From Luteococcus peritonei (GTDB lineage Bacteria > Actinomycetota > Actinomycetes > Propionibacteriales > Propionibacteriaceae): DNA of 64,000 bases. Below the pieces are notes generated by a model that worked only from the letters and a program-made list of their open reading frames with translations, searched no databases and had not been told where the DNA came from. Of the stretch, positions 34,401 through 42,345 are shown piece by piece. Made by a program: the position numbers and the translations under genes. The stretch is from NCBI RefSeq assembly GCF_039526385.1, contig NZ_BAAAIX010000019.1, positions 4,750 to 68,749 on the forward strand. The letters are read 5' to 3'. The first letter of the stretch is position 1. Each line of letters begins with the position of its first letter.

Positions 34401-36964
34401 TGGCCCGCAGGACGGTCCTGGCCGCGCCAGGCCTGCAGGATGCCGGTGACCACGGCCACCGCGGGCGACCAGTTCTGCTGCACCAGGAAGAGCCGGTAGA
34501 CCGCCTCCTCCAGCTTCTCGGAGTGGTCCAGCGAGTCGACGCCGTAGTGGGCCAGCACCCGGGTGAGCCGCTCGGCGAAGGCATCAGGCAGCTGCTCGCG
34601 CTCCACGTCCAGCGAGGTGAGGTAGCGCTGGAACCACTCGCGGGTGGTGTGCACCTGCTCGTCCGGGCCGGGGGTGGCGGTGGTGGGGGAGTTGCGGAAG
34701 AGCTCGGCCAGTTCGGCGAAGGTCTCCAGCAGGGCCGCCTCGTCGGCCACCGGAACAGGCCAGGCCTCGCGGCCGGCCAGGTACGGCTTCAGCGGTCCGC
34801 TCGGGTCGGCGGGGTCTGCGTCGTAGCCGAGCACGACGGCGCGCAGGGCCGCGCGCTGCTCGGCGGGGCCGTCCTGACGGGCATCGGCAGGAAGCTCCAG
34901 GTCGACGATCTCGCCGGTCTCCTCGCCCTGCTCGGCCGCCTCGCCCAGCGGCTCCAGGCGCGCGATCGGGGCCCCGGTCTCCACCTGGGAGCCGGCGCGC
35001 ACCGGGATCTCCTTCACGCGCGCCGCGAAGGGCGCGGTGATGATGGTCTCCATCTTCATGCTCTCCAGCACGATGACCCGGTCGCCGGCGGCCACCACGT
35101 CACCCTCCGCGACGGGGGTGGCCACCACCAGGGCGGGGGCCTGCGAGCGCAGCACGCCGCCCTCGTCCTTGCTGACCCGGTGGCCCTGGCCGTCCACCTC
35201 GATCATCTGCACCGGGCCGGGGGCGCCGAGCAGCACGCGGTGGCTGCGCCCGCCGATGGCCAGGCGGGCGGTGAACTCGTCGAGCCGGTCGAAGCGGGCC
35301 TGCACGCACTCGGTGCTGCCGGCGGTGGTGATGGTGACGTCGAACAGGTTGGGTCCGGTGCGCAGCACGCGCACGGCATGGGTGGTGCCGCGCAGCTTGA
35401 GCTCCACCGGGCGGCCCAGCTCGTGGGCGGCCAGCGGGCGGCCGCGACGGGCGGTGTCGAAGAAGCGGGCACGTTCGATCTGCTCGGTGGCCAGGTGAGC
35501 CTCGATCCCGGCCACCACCAGGGCGGCACCGGAGCCGCGGGTTGACTGCAGCCGTCCCTCGGCACGCACCCGGTCGATCCAGCCGGTGTCGGCCCAGCGG
35601 TGGCCCGCCTCCTCGCCCTGGCGGGGCCCGACGACCTCCGGCTGGTCCAGCAGGTCCAGGATGAAGGACTTGTTGGTGGTGCCGCCGTCGATCACCACCT
35701 CGGTCTCCGCCACGGCGCGACGCAGCCGGGCCAGCGCCTCCTCGCGGGTGGCGCCGAAGGCGATGATCTTGGCGATCATGGAGTCGAAGTCGGCCGGGAT
35801 GGTGTCGCCCTGGCCCACGCCGGTGTCGACGCGGATGCCGGGGCCCTGCGGCAGGGCCAGGTGGTCGATGTGGCCGGGGGCCGGCGCGAAGTCACGGTCG
35901 GCGTCCTCGGCATTGAGCCGGGCCTCGACGGCGTGCCCGATCTCGGCGGGCCGCTCGCCGGTCAGGGCGCCACCGCTGGCGACGTGGAACTGCAGCTTCA
36001 CCAGGTCGGTGCGGGTGGTCAGCTCGGTGATCGGGTGCTCCACCTGCAGCCGGGTGTTGACCTCCAGGAAGGCGAACAGGTCCTCGTCGCTCTGGTAGAG
36101 GAATTCGACGGTGCAGGCACCGACATAGCCGACCCGCACCGCCAGCCGCTCCGCGGAGGCCTTGACCTCGGCCACCCTCTCGGGCGAGAGCAGGGGAGAG
36201 GCGGACTCCTCGATGACCTTCTGGTTGCGGCGCTGGACGGTGCAGTCGCGCACGCCCAGGGCCCAGGCGGTGCCGTGGCCATCGGCGATCACCTGCACCT
36301 CGACGTGCCGCGCGCCGGTGACCAGGCTCTCCAGGAAGACCACGCCGGAGCCGAAGGCGCGCTCCGCCTCGCCGCGGGTGCGCTCGTAGACATCGGTGAG
36401 CTCGGCGGCATTGGTCACCTTGGTGATGCCGCGCCCACCACCGCCCGCGGTGGCCTTGAGCATCAGGGGGTAGCCGATCTGCTCGGCCTTCGCCAGGGCC
36501 GCCTCCAGGCTGTCCAGGCCGCCCTGGCTCCACGGCGCCACCGGAACACCCACTTCCTCGGCGATCAGCTTGGAGCCGATCTTGTCGCCGAGCTGACGCA
36601 TGGCCTGCGCGGAGGGGCCGATGAAGGTGATCCCCAGCCGCTCGCAGAGCTCCGCGAAGGCGGGGTCCTCGGCCACGAAGCCCCAGCCCACCCAGGCCGC
36701 ATCGGCGCCGGTGGCCACCAGGGCACACTCCAGCACCTCGAGATTGAGGTAGGGCCGGGCCGAGGCGGGGCCCAGGTCGTGGGCCACGTCGGCCTCGCGC
36801 ACGAACATCGCGCCGGCCTCGCCCTCGGTGTACAGCGCGATCACCTGGATCGGCTCGCTGCCGGGGCGCTCCGCATTGAGGTCCCGCACCGCGTGGACCA
36901 GCCGCATGGCGGCCTCTCCGCGGTTGATGATGGCGACGCGACTGATGGTCTTCTGCTCGGGCAC
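31442..36964 (-). CDS. Single-chain multidomain acyl-CoA (acetyl-CoA) carboxylase
   Basis: 1840 residues joining all carboxylase activities in the order seen in eukaryotic ACC. Biotin carboxylase (about 1-480) has VAIINRGEAAMRLVHA, ATP-grasp loop KATAGGGGRGI and FLEVNTRLQVEHPITE. The biotin carrier (about 600-680) has the biotinyl Lys in VLESMKMETII (about 636). A central region without catalytic motifs (about 700-1250) precedes the carboxyltransferase (about 1300-1840), with FSGGTLFPRSSKKVARA, NLSGFDGSPESMRNLQLEYGA quoted by its start NLSGFDGS, and YASVIGGAPAAAVVFARDV. It carboxylates acetyl-CoA or a longer acyl-CoA. GTG 36964 was chosen because a -10 (TAACGT, 37003-37008) lies just upstream. 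Confidence 0.88.
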   Translation of the reverse strand: MPEQKTISRVAIINRGEAAMRLVHAVRDLNAERPGSEPIQVIALYTEGEAGAMFVREADVAHDLGPASARPYLNLEVLECALVATGADAAWVGWGFVAEDPAFAELCERLGITFIGPSAQAMRQLGDKIGSKLIAEEVGVPVAPWSQGGLDSLEAALAKAEQIGYPLMLKATAGGGGRGITKVTNAAELTDVYERTRGEAERAFGSGVVFLESLVTGARHVEVQVIADGHGTAWALGVRDCTVQRRNQKVIEESASPLLSPERVAEVKASAERLAVRVGYVGACTVEFLYQSDEDLFAFLEVNTRLQVEHPITELTTRTDLVKLQFHVASGGALTGERPAEIGHAVEARLNAEDADRDFAPAPGHIDHLALPQGPGIRVDTGVGQGDTIPADFDSMIAKIIAFGATREEALARLRRAVAETEVVIDGGTTNKSFILDLLDQPEVVGPRQGEEAGHRWADTGWIDRVRAEGRLQSTRGSGAALVVAGIEAHLATEQIERARFFDTARRGRPLAAHELGRPVELKLRGTTHAVRVLRTGPNLFDVTITTAGSTECVQARFDRLDEFTARLAIGGRSHRVLLGAPGPVQMIEVDGQGHRVSKDEGGVLRSQAPALVVATPVAEGDVVAAGDRVIVLESMKMETIITAPFAARVKEIPVRAGSQVETGAPIARLEPLGEAAEQGEETGEIVDLELPADARQDGPAEQRAALRAVVLGYDADPADPSGPLKPYLAGREAWPVPVADEAALLETFAELAELFRNSPTTATPGPDEQVHTTREWFQRYLTSLDVEREQLPDAFAERLTRVLAHYGVDSLDHSEKLEEAVYRLFLVQQNWSPAVAVVTGILQAWRGQDRPAGQGSELRATLDHLVLATQRRFPAIGDLARSIRYRWYERPAVEAEQAAALAQVPELLGHLEALPEGPARRAVTEELVGAPDRLVGFLRGRAAEEVPAEEPLLEVLIQRHYRANQLSNLQQRTLSGRAVTTANYEIDGRHTHISSTVGNLDEFVPGSGLATLLDELCDPAFTDPAQDRHQSVDLYLLCDRAPDGDEMAARLSEALSGMDFFCRLRRIAIAILPLQSGTVGYYTFRCVDARPVEDVVRRGFHPMVARQLNMQRLANFELSRLESPRNVLLLDAVAKDNPSDERIMALTQVRRLSLVRDDEGRITGMPHLERALITASEAVRRARAEAAPAKQLDHNHVWIHVWGEFDVDLRALGAIEAQLAPITADAGIAEVRIQSLITRPGQSEPVPTVVRFSHQPGFGVRFQTLDPDPEPLATASRYDELVLRARRRGMVYPYELFGLVASSRGRAVELDLDESGRLVEVDREPGLNTAGIIVADVTTPTEVHPQGVRRIVLFGDPLRSLGSIGGAEADRIVAAIDRAAELGLPVDWFTLSSGARISMDSGTENLDAVAHALRRIVNFTQDGGEINVIVAGINVGAQPYWNAEATMLMHTKGILVMTPDSAMVLTGKQSLDFSGGVSAEDNFGIGGHDRIMGPNGQAQYWASDLAGAQRVLMRHYEHTYVAPGEQRPRDLPTSDEDGRDVGLSPHQMEGSDFSLVGEIFSAEKNAERKKPFDIRSVMRAVADADHEPLERWATMAEADTAVVHDTTIGGMPITLIGIESKPVPRAGLLPADGPDSFSGGTLFPRSSKKVARAINASTGNRPVVVLANLSGFDGSPESMRNLQLEYGAEIGRAIVNFDGPIIFVVISRYHGGAYVVFSKSLNPNMTVLALEGSYASVIGGAPAAAVVFARDVAKRVEADPRVVALKQAVAAAPETEKAGFNAELDEVRESVKAETISTVATEFDGVHDIHRAVRVGSVDEVITVAQMRPRIIDILRAAR

Positions 36965-37165
36965 GGAACCGTCCTGGTCTGGGGGCTGGGGGACTCTGCC
37001 CACGTTAGGGCCGCGCACCCCCGACGATGCGTGGGGACGCCCGCAAGGCTGTGGACCCGGCTTTGTGGGAATCTGACAGTCGAGCCCGGCCCGGGCGTCG
37101 CCGCATCCGGGACGATGCTCGGCATTGGGGGGTCAGAAGTCCTTGTGCAGTGGAAGATCCCACAT

Positions 37166-37186
37166 CGTTCGGTGATTGACCGAACG
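37166..37186. promoter_or_regulatory. Inverted repeat at the sugar ABC operon promoter, likely operator
   Basis: Perfect 8-bp arms CGTTCGGT and ACCGAACG with spacer GATTG. The dyad includes TTGACC (37176-37181), a possible -35 hexamer, 72 bases before the first permease ATG. The ROK regulator at the end of the operon is the likely binder. Confidence 0.6.
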
Positions 37187-37247
37187 GTCGGGATCGTGGG
37201 AAGTTGTCCGCGTCGCCAACGACGGCGACCGGACGAGAGGGCCGACC

Positions 37248-38168
37248 ATGGCAGCTGCCCACCCCGTCGACCGGACGGAGAGCCGCGGACGACGACCACG
37301 CCCCAAGGACGACACCGCCCTGGCCCTGGTCTTCATCCTTCCCGCCCTGGTGGGCTTCCTGGTCTTCCTGCTCTGGCCCACCCTGCGCGGCATCTACCTG
37401 TCCTTCACGAGCTTCAACCTGCTCACCCCGCCACGCTTCGTGGGACTGGACAACTACGTGCGGATGGTCAACGACCCGATCTTCTGGAATGCCGCCAAGG
37501 CGACCCTGGAGTACGTGGTGATCAACATCGGCCTGCAGACCGTGCTGGCCCTGCTGATCGCGGTGCTGATGGACCGGCTCACCAGGTCCACGCTGGTGCG
37601 CGGCGTGGTGCTGGCGCCCTACCTGGTCTCCAATGTGGTGGCCGCCATGGTCTTCCTCTGGCTGCTCGACTCGGAGCTGGGCATCGTGAACCAGTGGATC
37701 GCCTCCTTGGGCCTGGAACGGATCCCCTTCCTCACCGACGAGACCTGGGCCATCCCCACCATCGCGCTGATCAATGTCTGGCGCCACATGGGCTACACCG
37801 CGCTGCTGATCTTCGCGGGCCTGCAGACCATCCCGCCGACGGTCTACGAGGCCGGGCGGGTGGACGGCGCCAGCGAGATCGAGATGTTCCGACGGATCAC
37901 GATGCCGCTGCTGCGCCCGATCCTGGCGCTGGTGCTGATCATGACCGTGATCGGCAGTTTCCAGGTCTTCGACACGGTGGCCGTCACCACCGGCGGTGGC
38001 CCGGTGAATGCCTCGCGGGTGCTGCAGGTCTACATCTACGACATGGCCTTCGGACGCTTCCAGTTCGGCTATGCCTCGGCGCTGTCCGTCGCCCTCCTGG
38101 TGATCCTGATGGTGATCACCGTCATCCAGTACCGGCTCACCCGGGCCGGCGAGACCGACCTGAGCTGA
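37248..38168 (+). CDS. Carbohydrate ABC transporter permease (MalF/UgpA type)
   Basis: 306-residue inner-membrane protein with six predicted helices. The family EAA loop is EAGRVDGASEIEMFRRITMPLLRP (key residues EAxxxDGA...fr.ItlP.l.P), which contacts the ATPase. It pairs with the next permease and the lipoprotein at 39165. ATG 37248 follows GAGAGGG. No ATPase gene lies in the operon, so a shared MsiK-like ATPase encoded elsewhere is probably used. Confidence 0.92.
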   Translation: MAAAHPVDRTESRGRRPRPKDDTALALVFILPALVGFLVFLLWPTLRGIYLSFTSFNLLTPPRFVGLDNYVRMVNDPIFWNAAKATLEYVVINIGLQTVLALLIAVLMDRLTRSTLVRGVVLAPYLVSNVVAAMVFLWLLDSELGIVNQWIASLGLERIPFLTDETWAIPTIALINVWRHMGYTALLIFAGLQTIPPTVYEAGRVDGASEIEMFRRITMPLLRPILALVLIMTVIGSFQVFDTVAVTTGGGPVNASRVLQVYIYDMAFGRFQFGYASALSVALLVILMVITVIQYRLTRAGETDLS

Positions 38169-38175
38169 GGCCGAG

Positions 38176-39153
38176 ATGACCAACCCACTGGTTCCTGCCC
38201 CCGCCGCCCTCGTCGACGAGACCCTGCCCCAGGCCACCTCCTCGACGCCTGCCGGTGAGCCGCCCGTCGCGCACCGGCGCCGACCCACCGCCGGTCGCGT
38301 GCTGGCCTGGTGCGTGATGGGCCTGATCATCCTGGTGACGCTCTTCCCCTTCTACTGGATCCTGCGCACCGCCCTGTCCACCAATCCCTCGCTGATCGCC
38401 GAGCCCACCCGCTTCACGCCCCCGGAGTCCACGCTGGACGGCTTCCGTCGGGTGCTGGGACTGCAGACCGGGCAGGCCGCGATCGATGCCGGCGGCTCGG
38501 GTCAGCAGATCGACTTCTGGCGCTACCTGCGCAATTCCGTGGTGGTGGCCACCCTGGTCACCGTCGGGCAGGTCTTCTTCTCGGCGATGGCCGCCTATGC
38601 CTTCAGCCGGCTGGAGTGGCGAGGCCGCAACTTCTTCTACGGCCTCTTCCTGGCCGGGCTGATGGTGCCCACCATCTTCACCTTCCTGCCCAACTTCGTG
38701 CTGGTCAAGCAGCTCGGCCTGCTCGATTCGCTGCTGGGCATCGCGCTGCCGGGCATGCTGATGACACCCTTCGCGGTCTTCTTCCTGCGGCAGTTCTTCG
38801 CCAACATCCCCAAGGAGCTGGAGGAGGCCTCCCTGCTGGACGGCTCCTCCAAGGTGCGCAACTTCTTCACCCTGATCCTGCCGATGAGCTCCGCACCGGT
38901 GGCCACCTTGTCGATCCTCACCTACATCGCGGCCTGGAATGACTACTTCTGGCCGCTGATGGTCAGCTACACCGACAAGTCGCGGGTGCTCACCGTGGGA
39001 CTGTCCATCTTCCGCAGCCAGACCCCGCAGACCGGCCCGGACTGGTCCGGCCTGATGGCGGCCACCCTGGTGGCTGCGCTGCCCATGCTCGTGCTCTTCG
39101 CCTGCTTCGCCAGGCGCATCGTGAACTCCATCGGCTTCAGCGGGATCAAGTGA
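38176..39153 (+). CDS. Carbohydrate ABC transporter permease (MalG/UgpE type)
   Basis: 325-residue second permease with six helices after a soluble N-terminal stretch of about 40 residues. EAA loop is EEASLLDGSSKVRNFFTLILPMS (pattern EAaxlDGas...f..IxlP). It lies 7 bases after the first permease and ends a few bases before the binding-protein gene, so the three are one operon. Substrate is unknown; alpha-galactosides are possible because a GH36 enzyme lies 6 kb away. Confidence 0.92.
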   Translation: MTNPLVPAPAALVDETLPQATSSTPAGEPPVAHRRRPTAGRVLAWCVMGLIILVTLFPFYWILRTALSTNPSLIAEPTRFTPPESTLDGFRRVLGLQTGQAAIDAGGSGQQIDFWRYLRNSVVVATLVTVGQVFFSAMAAYAFSRLEWRGRNFFYGLFLAGLMVPTIFTFLPNFVLVKQLGLLDSLLGIALPGMLMTPFAVFFLRQFFANIPKELEEASLLDGSSKVRNFFTLILPMSSAPVATLSILTYIAAWNDYFWPLMVSYTDKSRVLTVGLSIFRSQTPQTGPDWSGLMAATLVAALPMLVLFACFARRIVNSIGFSGIK

Positions 39154-39164
39154 GGACCAGAACC

Positions 39165-40526
39165 ATGACCACCTGGACCACCCGGCTCGCGGCCGCCGTG
39201 ACCGCCGCCGCCCTCGCCCTGGTCGGCTGCAGCGCCGAACCCGAGCAGCAGCAGGGCTCGTCGAACACCATCACCTACTGGCTGTGGGACTCCGCCCAGC
39301 AGCCCGGCTACCAGAAGTGTGCCGAGGGCTTCCAGCAGGCCAATCCCGGCCTGAAGGTCGACATCGTGCAGATGGGCTGGGACGACTACTGGAGCAAGCT
39401 CACCGCGGGCTTCATCGCCGACCAGGCCCCCGACGTCTTCACCAACCACCTGGGCAAGTACGCCCAGTTCGTCGACCTGGGCGTGCTGCTGCCGCTGGAC
39501 GACCTGGAGGCCACCAAGGACATCGACTCCAAGGACTACCAGGAGGGCCTGGGCGAGGTCTGGGTGGGGCAGGACGGCAAGCGCTACGGCGCCCCGAAGG
39601 ACTGGGACACCGTCGCCTACTTCTATGACCGCAAGAAGCTGGCAGCCGCCGGAATCACGGCCGAGCAGCTCGAGGAGGCCACCTGGAATCCCGACGACGG
39701 CGGCAGCTTCGAGAAGATCGTGGCCCACCTCACCGTCGACGCCAAGGGGGTGCGTGGCGACGAACCCGGTTTCGACAAGGACAATGTCAAGGTCTACGGG
39801 CTGTCCAGCGACGGCTCCGGCGGCGGCAACTTCGGTCAGACCCAGTGGGGCCCCTATGCCTACTCCCTGGGCTGGCAGGTCACCGACAAGAATCCCTGGG
39901 GCACCCACTTCCGCTTCGACGACCCCGACTTCCGCAAGACCGTCGCCTGGTACTACGGCCTGGCCGAGAAGGGCTACCTGCCGAAGTTCTCCACCTTCGG
40001 CCCCAACACCGGTGGCTACGCCCAGTTCGCAGCGGGGCGTTCGGCGCTGTCCATGAACGGCTCGTGGATGATCTCCAGCTATGCCTCCCTCAAGGACGTG
40101 GACCTGGCCATGGCCCCCACCCCGATCGGCCCCTCCGGCAAGCGGGGCACTCCCTTCAACGGGCTGGCGGACTCCATCACCAAGTACTCGCGCAATCCGC
40201 AGGCTGCCGCGAAGTGGGTGGCCTGGATGGCCTCGGACCAGTGCCAGGACGTGATCGGCGCCGCGGGCGTGGTCTTCCCGGCCCGGCCCAGCGGCACCAG
40301 GATCTCCCTGGAGACCCGACGCAAGGCCGGCCTCGACGTGACCGCCTTCACCAGTCAGGTGGAGCAGAAGACCACCGTCATGCAGCCGGTGGTACAGAAT
40401 GCCGCGGACCTGACGGCGCTGACCGAGCCGGAGTTCGACGCCCTGTTCATCGGCTCCAAGCAGCCCGACGACCTGGCGGAGATGAACAACCAGATCAACA
40501 AGCTCTTCGAGATCACCGCCAAGTAG
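39165..40526 (+). CDS. Sugar ABC transporter substrate-binding lipoprotein
   Basis: 453-residue extracytoplasmic binding protein, family 1 solute-binding type. Signal peptide ends in the lipobox ALVGC (Cys about 22). Body: NTITYWLWDSAQQPGYQKC, VDIVQMGWDDYWSKLTAGF, APDVFTNHLGKYAQFVD, RYGAPKDWDTVAYFYDRK, and later GRSALSMNGSWMISSY, all normal for sugar-binding proteins. ATG 39165 is preferred over a GTG 15 bases upstream that overlaps the permease stop. Aromatic residues in these segments probably stack on the sugar. Confidence 0.93.
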   Translation: MTTWTTRLAAAVTAAALALVGCSAEPEQQQGSSNTITYWLWDSAQQPGYQKCAEGFQQANPGLKVDIVQMGWDDYWSKLTAGFIADQAPDVFTNHLGKYAQFVDLGVLLPLDDLEATKDIDSKDYQEGLGEVWVGQDGKRYGAPKDWDTVAYFYDRKKLAAAGITAEQLEEATWNPDDGGSFEKIVAHLTVDAKGVRGDEPGFDKDNVKVYGLSSDGSGGGNFGQTQWGPYAYSLGWQVTDKNPWGTHFRFDDPDFRKTVAWYYGLAEKGYLPKFSTFGPNTGGYAQFAAGRSALSMNGSWMISSYASLKDVDLAMAPTPIGPSGKRGTPFNGLADSITKYSRNPQAAAKWVAWMASDQCQDVIGAAGVVFPARPSGTRISLETRRKAGLDVTAFTSQVEQKTTVMQPVVQNAADLTALTEPEFDALFIGSKQPDDLAEMNNQINKLFEITAK

Positions 40527-40537
40527 CCCTACCTCCC

Positions 40538-40551
40538 CGGCCCCGGGGCCG
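40538..40551 (+). terminator. Possible terminator after the ABC binding protein
   Basis: CGGCCCCGGGGCCG is a perfect 14-bp palindrome just after the stop at 40526, without a T-run. A GATACT -10-like box (40559-40564) follows, so the ROK gene may also have its own promoter. Confidence 0.3.
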
Positions 40552-40603
40552 CAGCGGGTGATACTGGCTGCGTGCGTCACCCGGACGCGATGAGGAGGAC
40601 GGC

Positions 40604-41686
40604 GTGGCGGCGATGCCCGAGGGTCTGGATGCGACATCACGGCTCGTGGCGCTCACCCTGCTGCGCCGTGGCCCGCGCTCGCGCGCAGAGCTGTGCCGCG
40701 AGCTGGGCCTGTCCTCGGCCAGCCTGACCCGGCTCACCCGCCCCATGCTGGAGGCCGGCATCCTGTCGGAGGGCGATCCGGTGGCACCGCTGACCACCGG
40801 CCGCCCCTCACTGCCGCTCAGCCTGGTGCCCGGTGCCGCGCACGTCGTGGGCGTCAAGCTGGTCACCGGCCGGGCGCACCTGGTGCTCACCGACCTCTCG
40901 GCCACCGTGCTGGACCGCCTCGAGGTGGACGACGAGCTGGACAGCCCGGAGCGCGCTGCCCAGGTGCTGGCCCGGGCGCTGGATCGCTGGGCGGACCACC
41001 GTCCCAGCGGCCTGGGCATCAGTCTGGGAGCCGACGTGGACCGTGACGGCCGGGTGGGTTCCGCCCCCTTCCTGGGCTGGCCCGCCAGCCGGTTGCCGCA
41101 ACTGGTGCAGCAGGCCACCGGCCTTCCCGCCGTGGCCGGGAACGACGTGAACGCACTGGCGGTGGCCGAGCACTGGTTCGGGGCGGGGCGTGAGCTGTCC
41201 GACTTCGCCGTGATCACCGTGGGCATGGGGATCGGGCTGGGACTGGTCTGCAATGACCAGATGGTTCCGGGTCACGACGGGCGCGCCGGGATGGTGGGGC
41301 GGATGTGCTTGCCCGGCGGCACCGCCGGTGAGCTGCTGGCCGACCGGGCGCTGGCGGCACGACTGGGCAGGGAGCTGGGCGAAGCGGTCAGCGTCGAGGA
41401 CCTGCCCCTGCTCGCCTCGCGGCCCGAGGCCGCCGGGGTGCTGCGTGCTGCGGCCCGTGACCTGGGCCACCTGGCGGCCCAGGTCGGCATGGTCAGTGCC
41501 CCACGACGCGTGCTGGTCACGGGGGAGGGGATCGGCCTGCTGATCCGCCATCAGGAGGAGGTGCTGGCCGGCCTGCAGGAGCTGGCCGGTCCTGGTGCCC
41601 CCGAGCTGGTGCTGGAGGAGCTGGAGTTCAGCGAGTGGGCCCGGGGCGCCGCCTGCCTGGCGATCCGGGAACTGCTGGCCGGCTGA
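40604..41686 (+). CDS. ROK-family transcriptional regulator
   Basis: 360 residues. An N-terminal winged helix (about 10-70: RLVALTLLRRGPRSRAELCRELGLSSASLTRLTRPMLEAGIL in parts, e.g. RAELCRELGLSSASLTRL) is joined to a ROK sugar-kinase-like domain with GISLGADVDRDGRV, the ROK block AVAGNDVNALAVAEHWFG and ITVGMGIGLGLV. The cysteine-rich zinc motif CxCGxxGCxE of many ROK proteins is missing; only one Cys remains (RMCLPGGTAGEL). It probably senses a sugar and represses the ABC operon via the dyad at 37166. GTG 40604 follows AGGAGG. Confidence 0.88.
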   Translation: MAAMPEGLDATSRLVALTLLRRGPRSRAELCRELGLSSASLTRLTRPMLEAGILSEGDPVAPLTTGRPSLPLSLVPGAAHVVGVKLVTGRAHLVLTDLSATVLDRLEVDDELDSPERAAQVLARALDRWADHRPSGLGISLGADVDRDGRVGSAPFLGWPASRLPQLVQQATGLPAVAGNDVNALAVAEHWFGAGRELSDFAVITVGMGIGLGLVCNDQMVPGHDGRAGMVGRMCLPGGTAGELLADRALAARLGRELGEAVSVEDLPLLASRPEAAGVLRAAARDLGHLAAQVGMVSAPRRVLVTGEGIGLLIRHQEEVLAGLQELAGPGAPELVLEELEFSEWARGAACLAIRELLAG

Positions 41687-41689
41687 GTC

Positions 41690-42322
41690 TCACTCCGCGC
41701 GCATCACGCGCGACTTCGGGGAGAGCACCGTGGCACGCTCCGGGACGTCGTCCATCACCGTGGCATTCGGGCCGATCGAGACATGGTCGCCGATGGAGAC
41801 GTCGCCCAGCACACAGGCATTGGCACCCACCGAGACATTGCGTCCCAGTTTGGGCGCCTCGGAGGCATAGCGCGCCGGGTCGCCGGAGATGGCGCCCAGC
41901 GTCGCCCCCTGGCGGATGATGCAGTCGTCGCCGATGCTGCTGAAGGGGTGGATCACGATGCCGTGCTGCTCCACGATCCGCACCCGCCGGCCCACCTGGA
42001 CGGTGTCGGGCAGGTCGATGCCGTAGACATTGCGGCAGACCAGTTGGCCAGCCCTCGAGAGGGCACCCGCCACACGACGAACCGGGGCCGGACCGTCACC
42101 CTCACGGGCCCAGGCGCCCACCCGGTTGGCCGCCAGCGCCTGGAAGCCGGGGCGCAGCGCCCCGTCATTGGCCCGCATGTCCTCGCGCAGCGTCGCCAGC
42201 AAGGGCACCCGTTCGGTGAGCCGTCGCACGACGGGATTGCCGGGCGCAGCGGAGATCCGCTGCGCCCAGCCGGGCCCGTGGTGGATGTCGGCCGGTTCGT
42301 CGGTCCTGGCGTCCTGCTCCAT
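41690..42322 (-). CDS. Serine O-acetyltransferase-like hexapeptide acyltransferase
   Basis: 210 residues. A helical N-terminal part (about 1-95: LLATLREDMRANDG, GFQALAANRVGAWARE) is followed by a left-handed beta-helix of hexapeptide repeats (IVIHPFSSIGDDCIIRQGATLGAI, LGRNVSVGANACVLGDVSIG, DHVSIGPNATVMDDVPE quoted only by IGDDCI, VSVGAN, ISIG-like steps). The fold is that of CysE and sugar O-acetyltransferases. Since it ends a nucleotide-sugar gene cluster, acetylation of a sugar is at least as likely as serine acetylation. ATG 42322 follows a GGGGG-rich site; only three bases separate its end from the ROK gene. Confidence 0.75.
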   Translation of the reverse strand: MEQDARTDEPADIHHGPGWAQRISAAPGNPVVRRLTERVPLLATLREDMRANDGALRPGFQALAANRVGAWAREGDGPAPVRRVAGALSRAGQLVCRNVYGIDLPDTVQVGRRVRIVEQHGIVIHPFSSIGDDCIIRQGATLGAISGDPARYASEAPKLGRNVSVGANACVLGDVSIGDHVSIGPNATVMDDVPERATVLSPKSRVMRAE

Positions 42323-42345
42323 GTCGTCCCCCGATGCGTTCTGGT

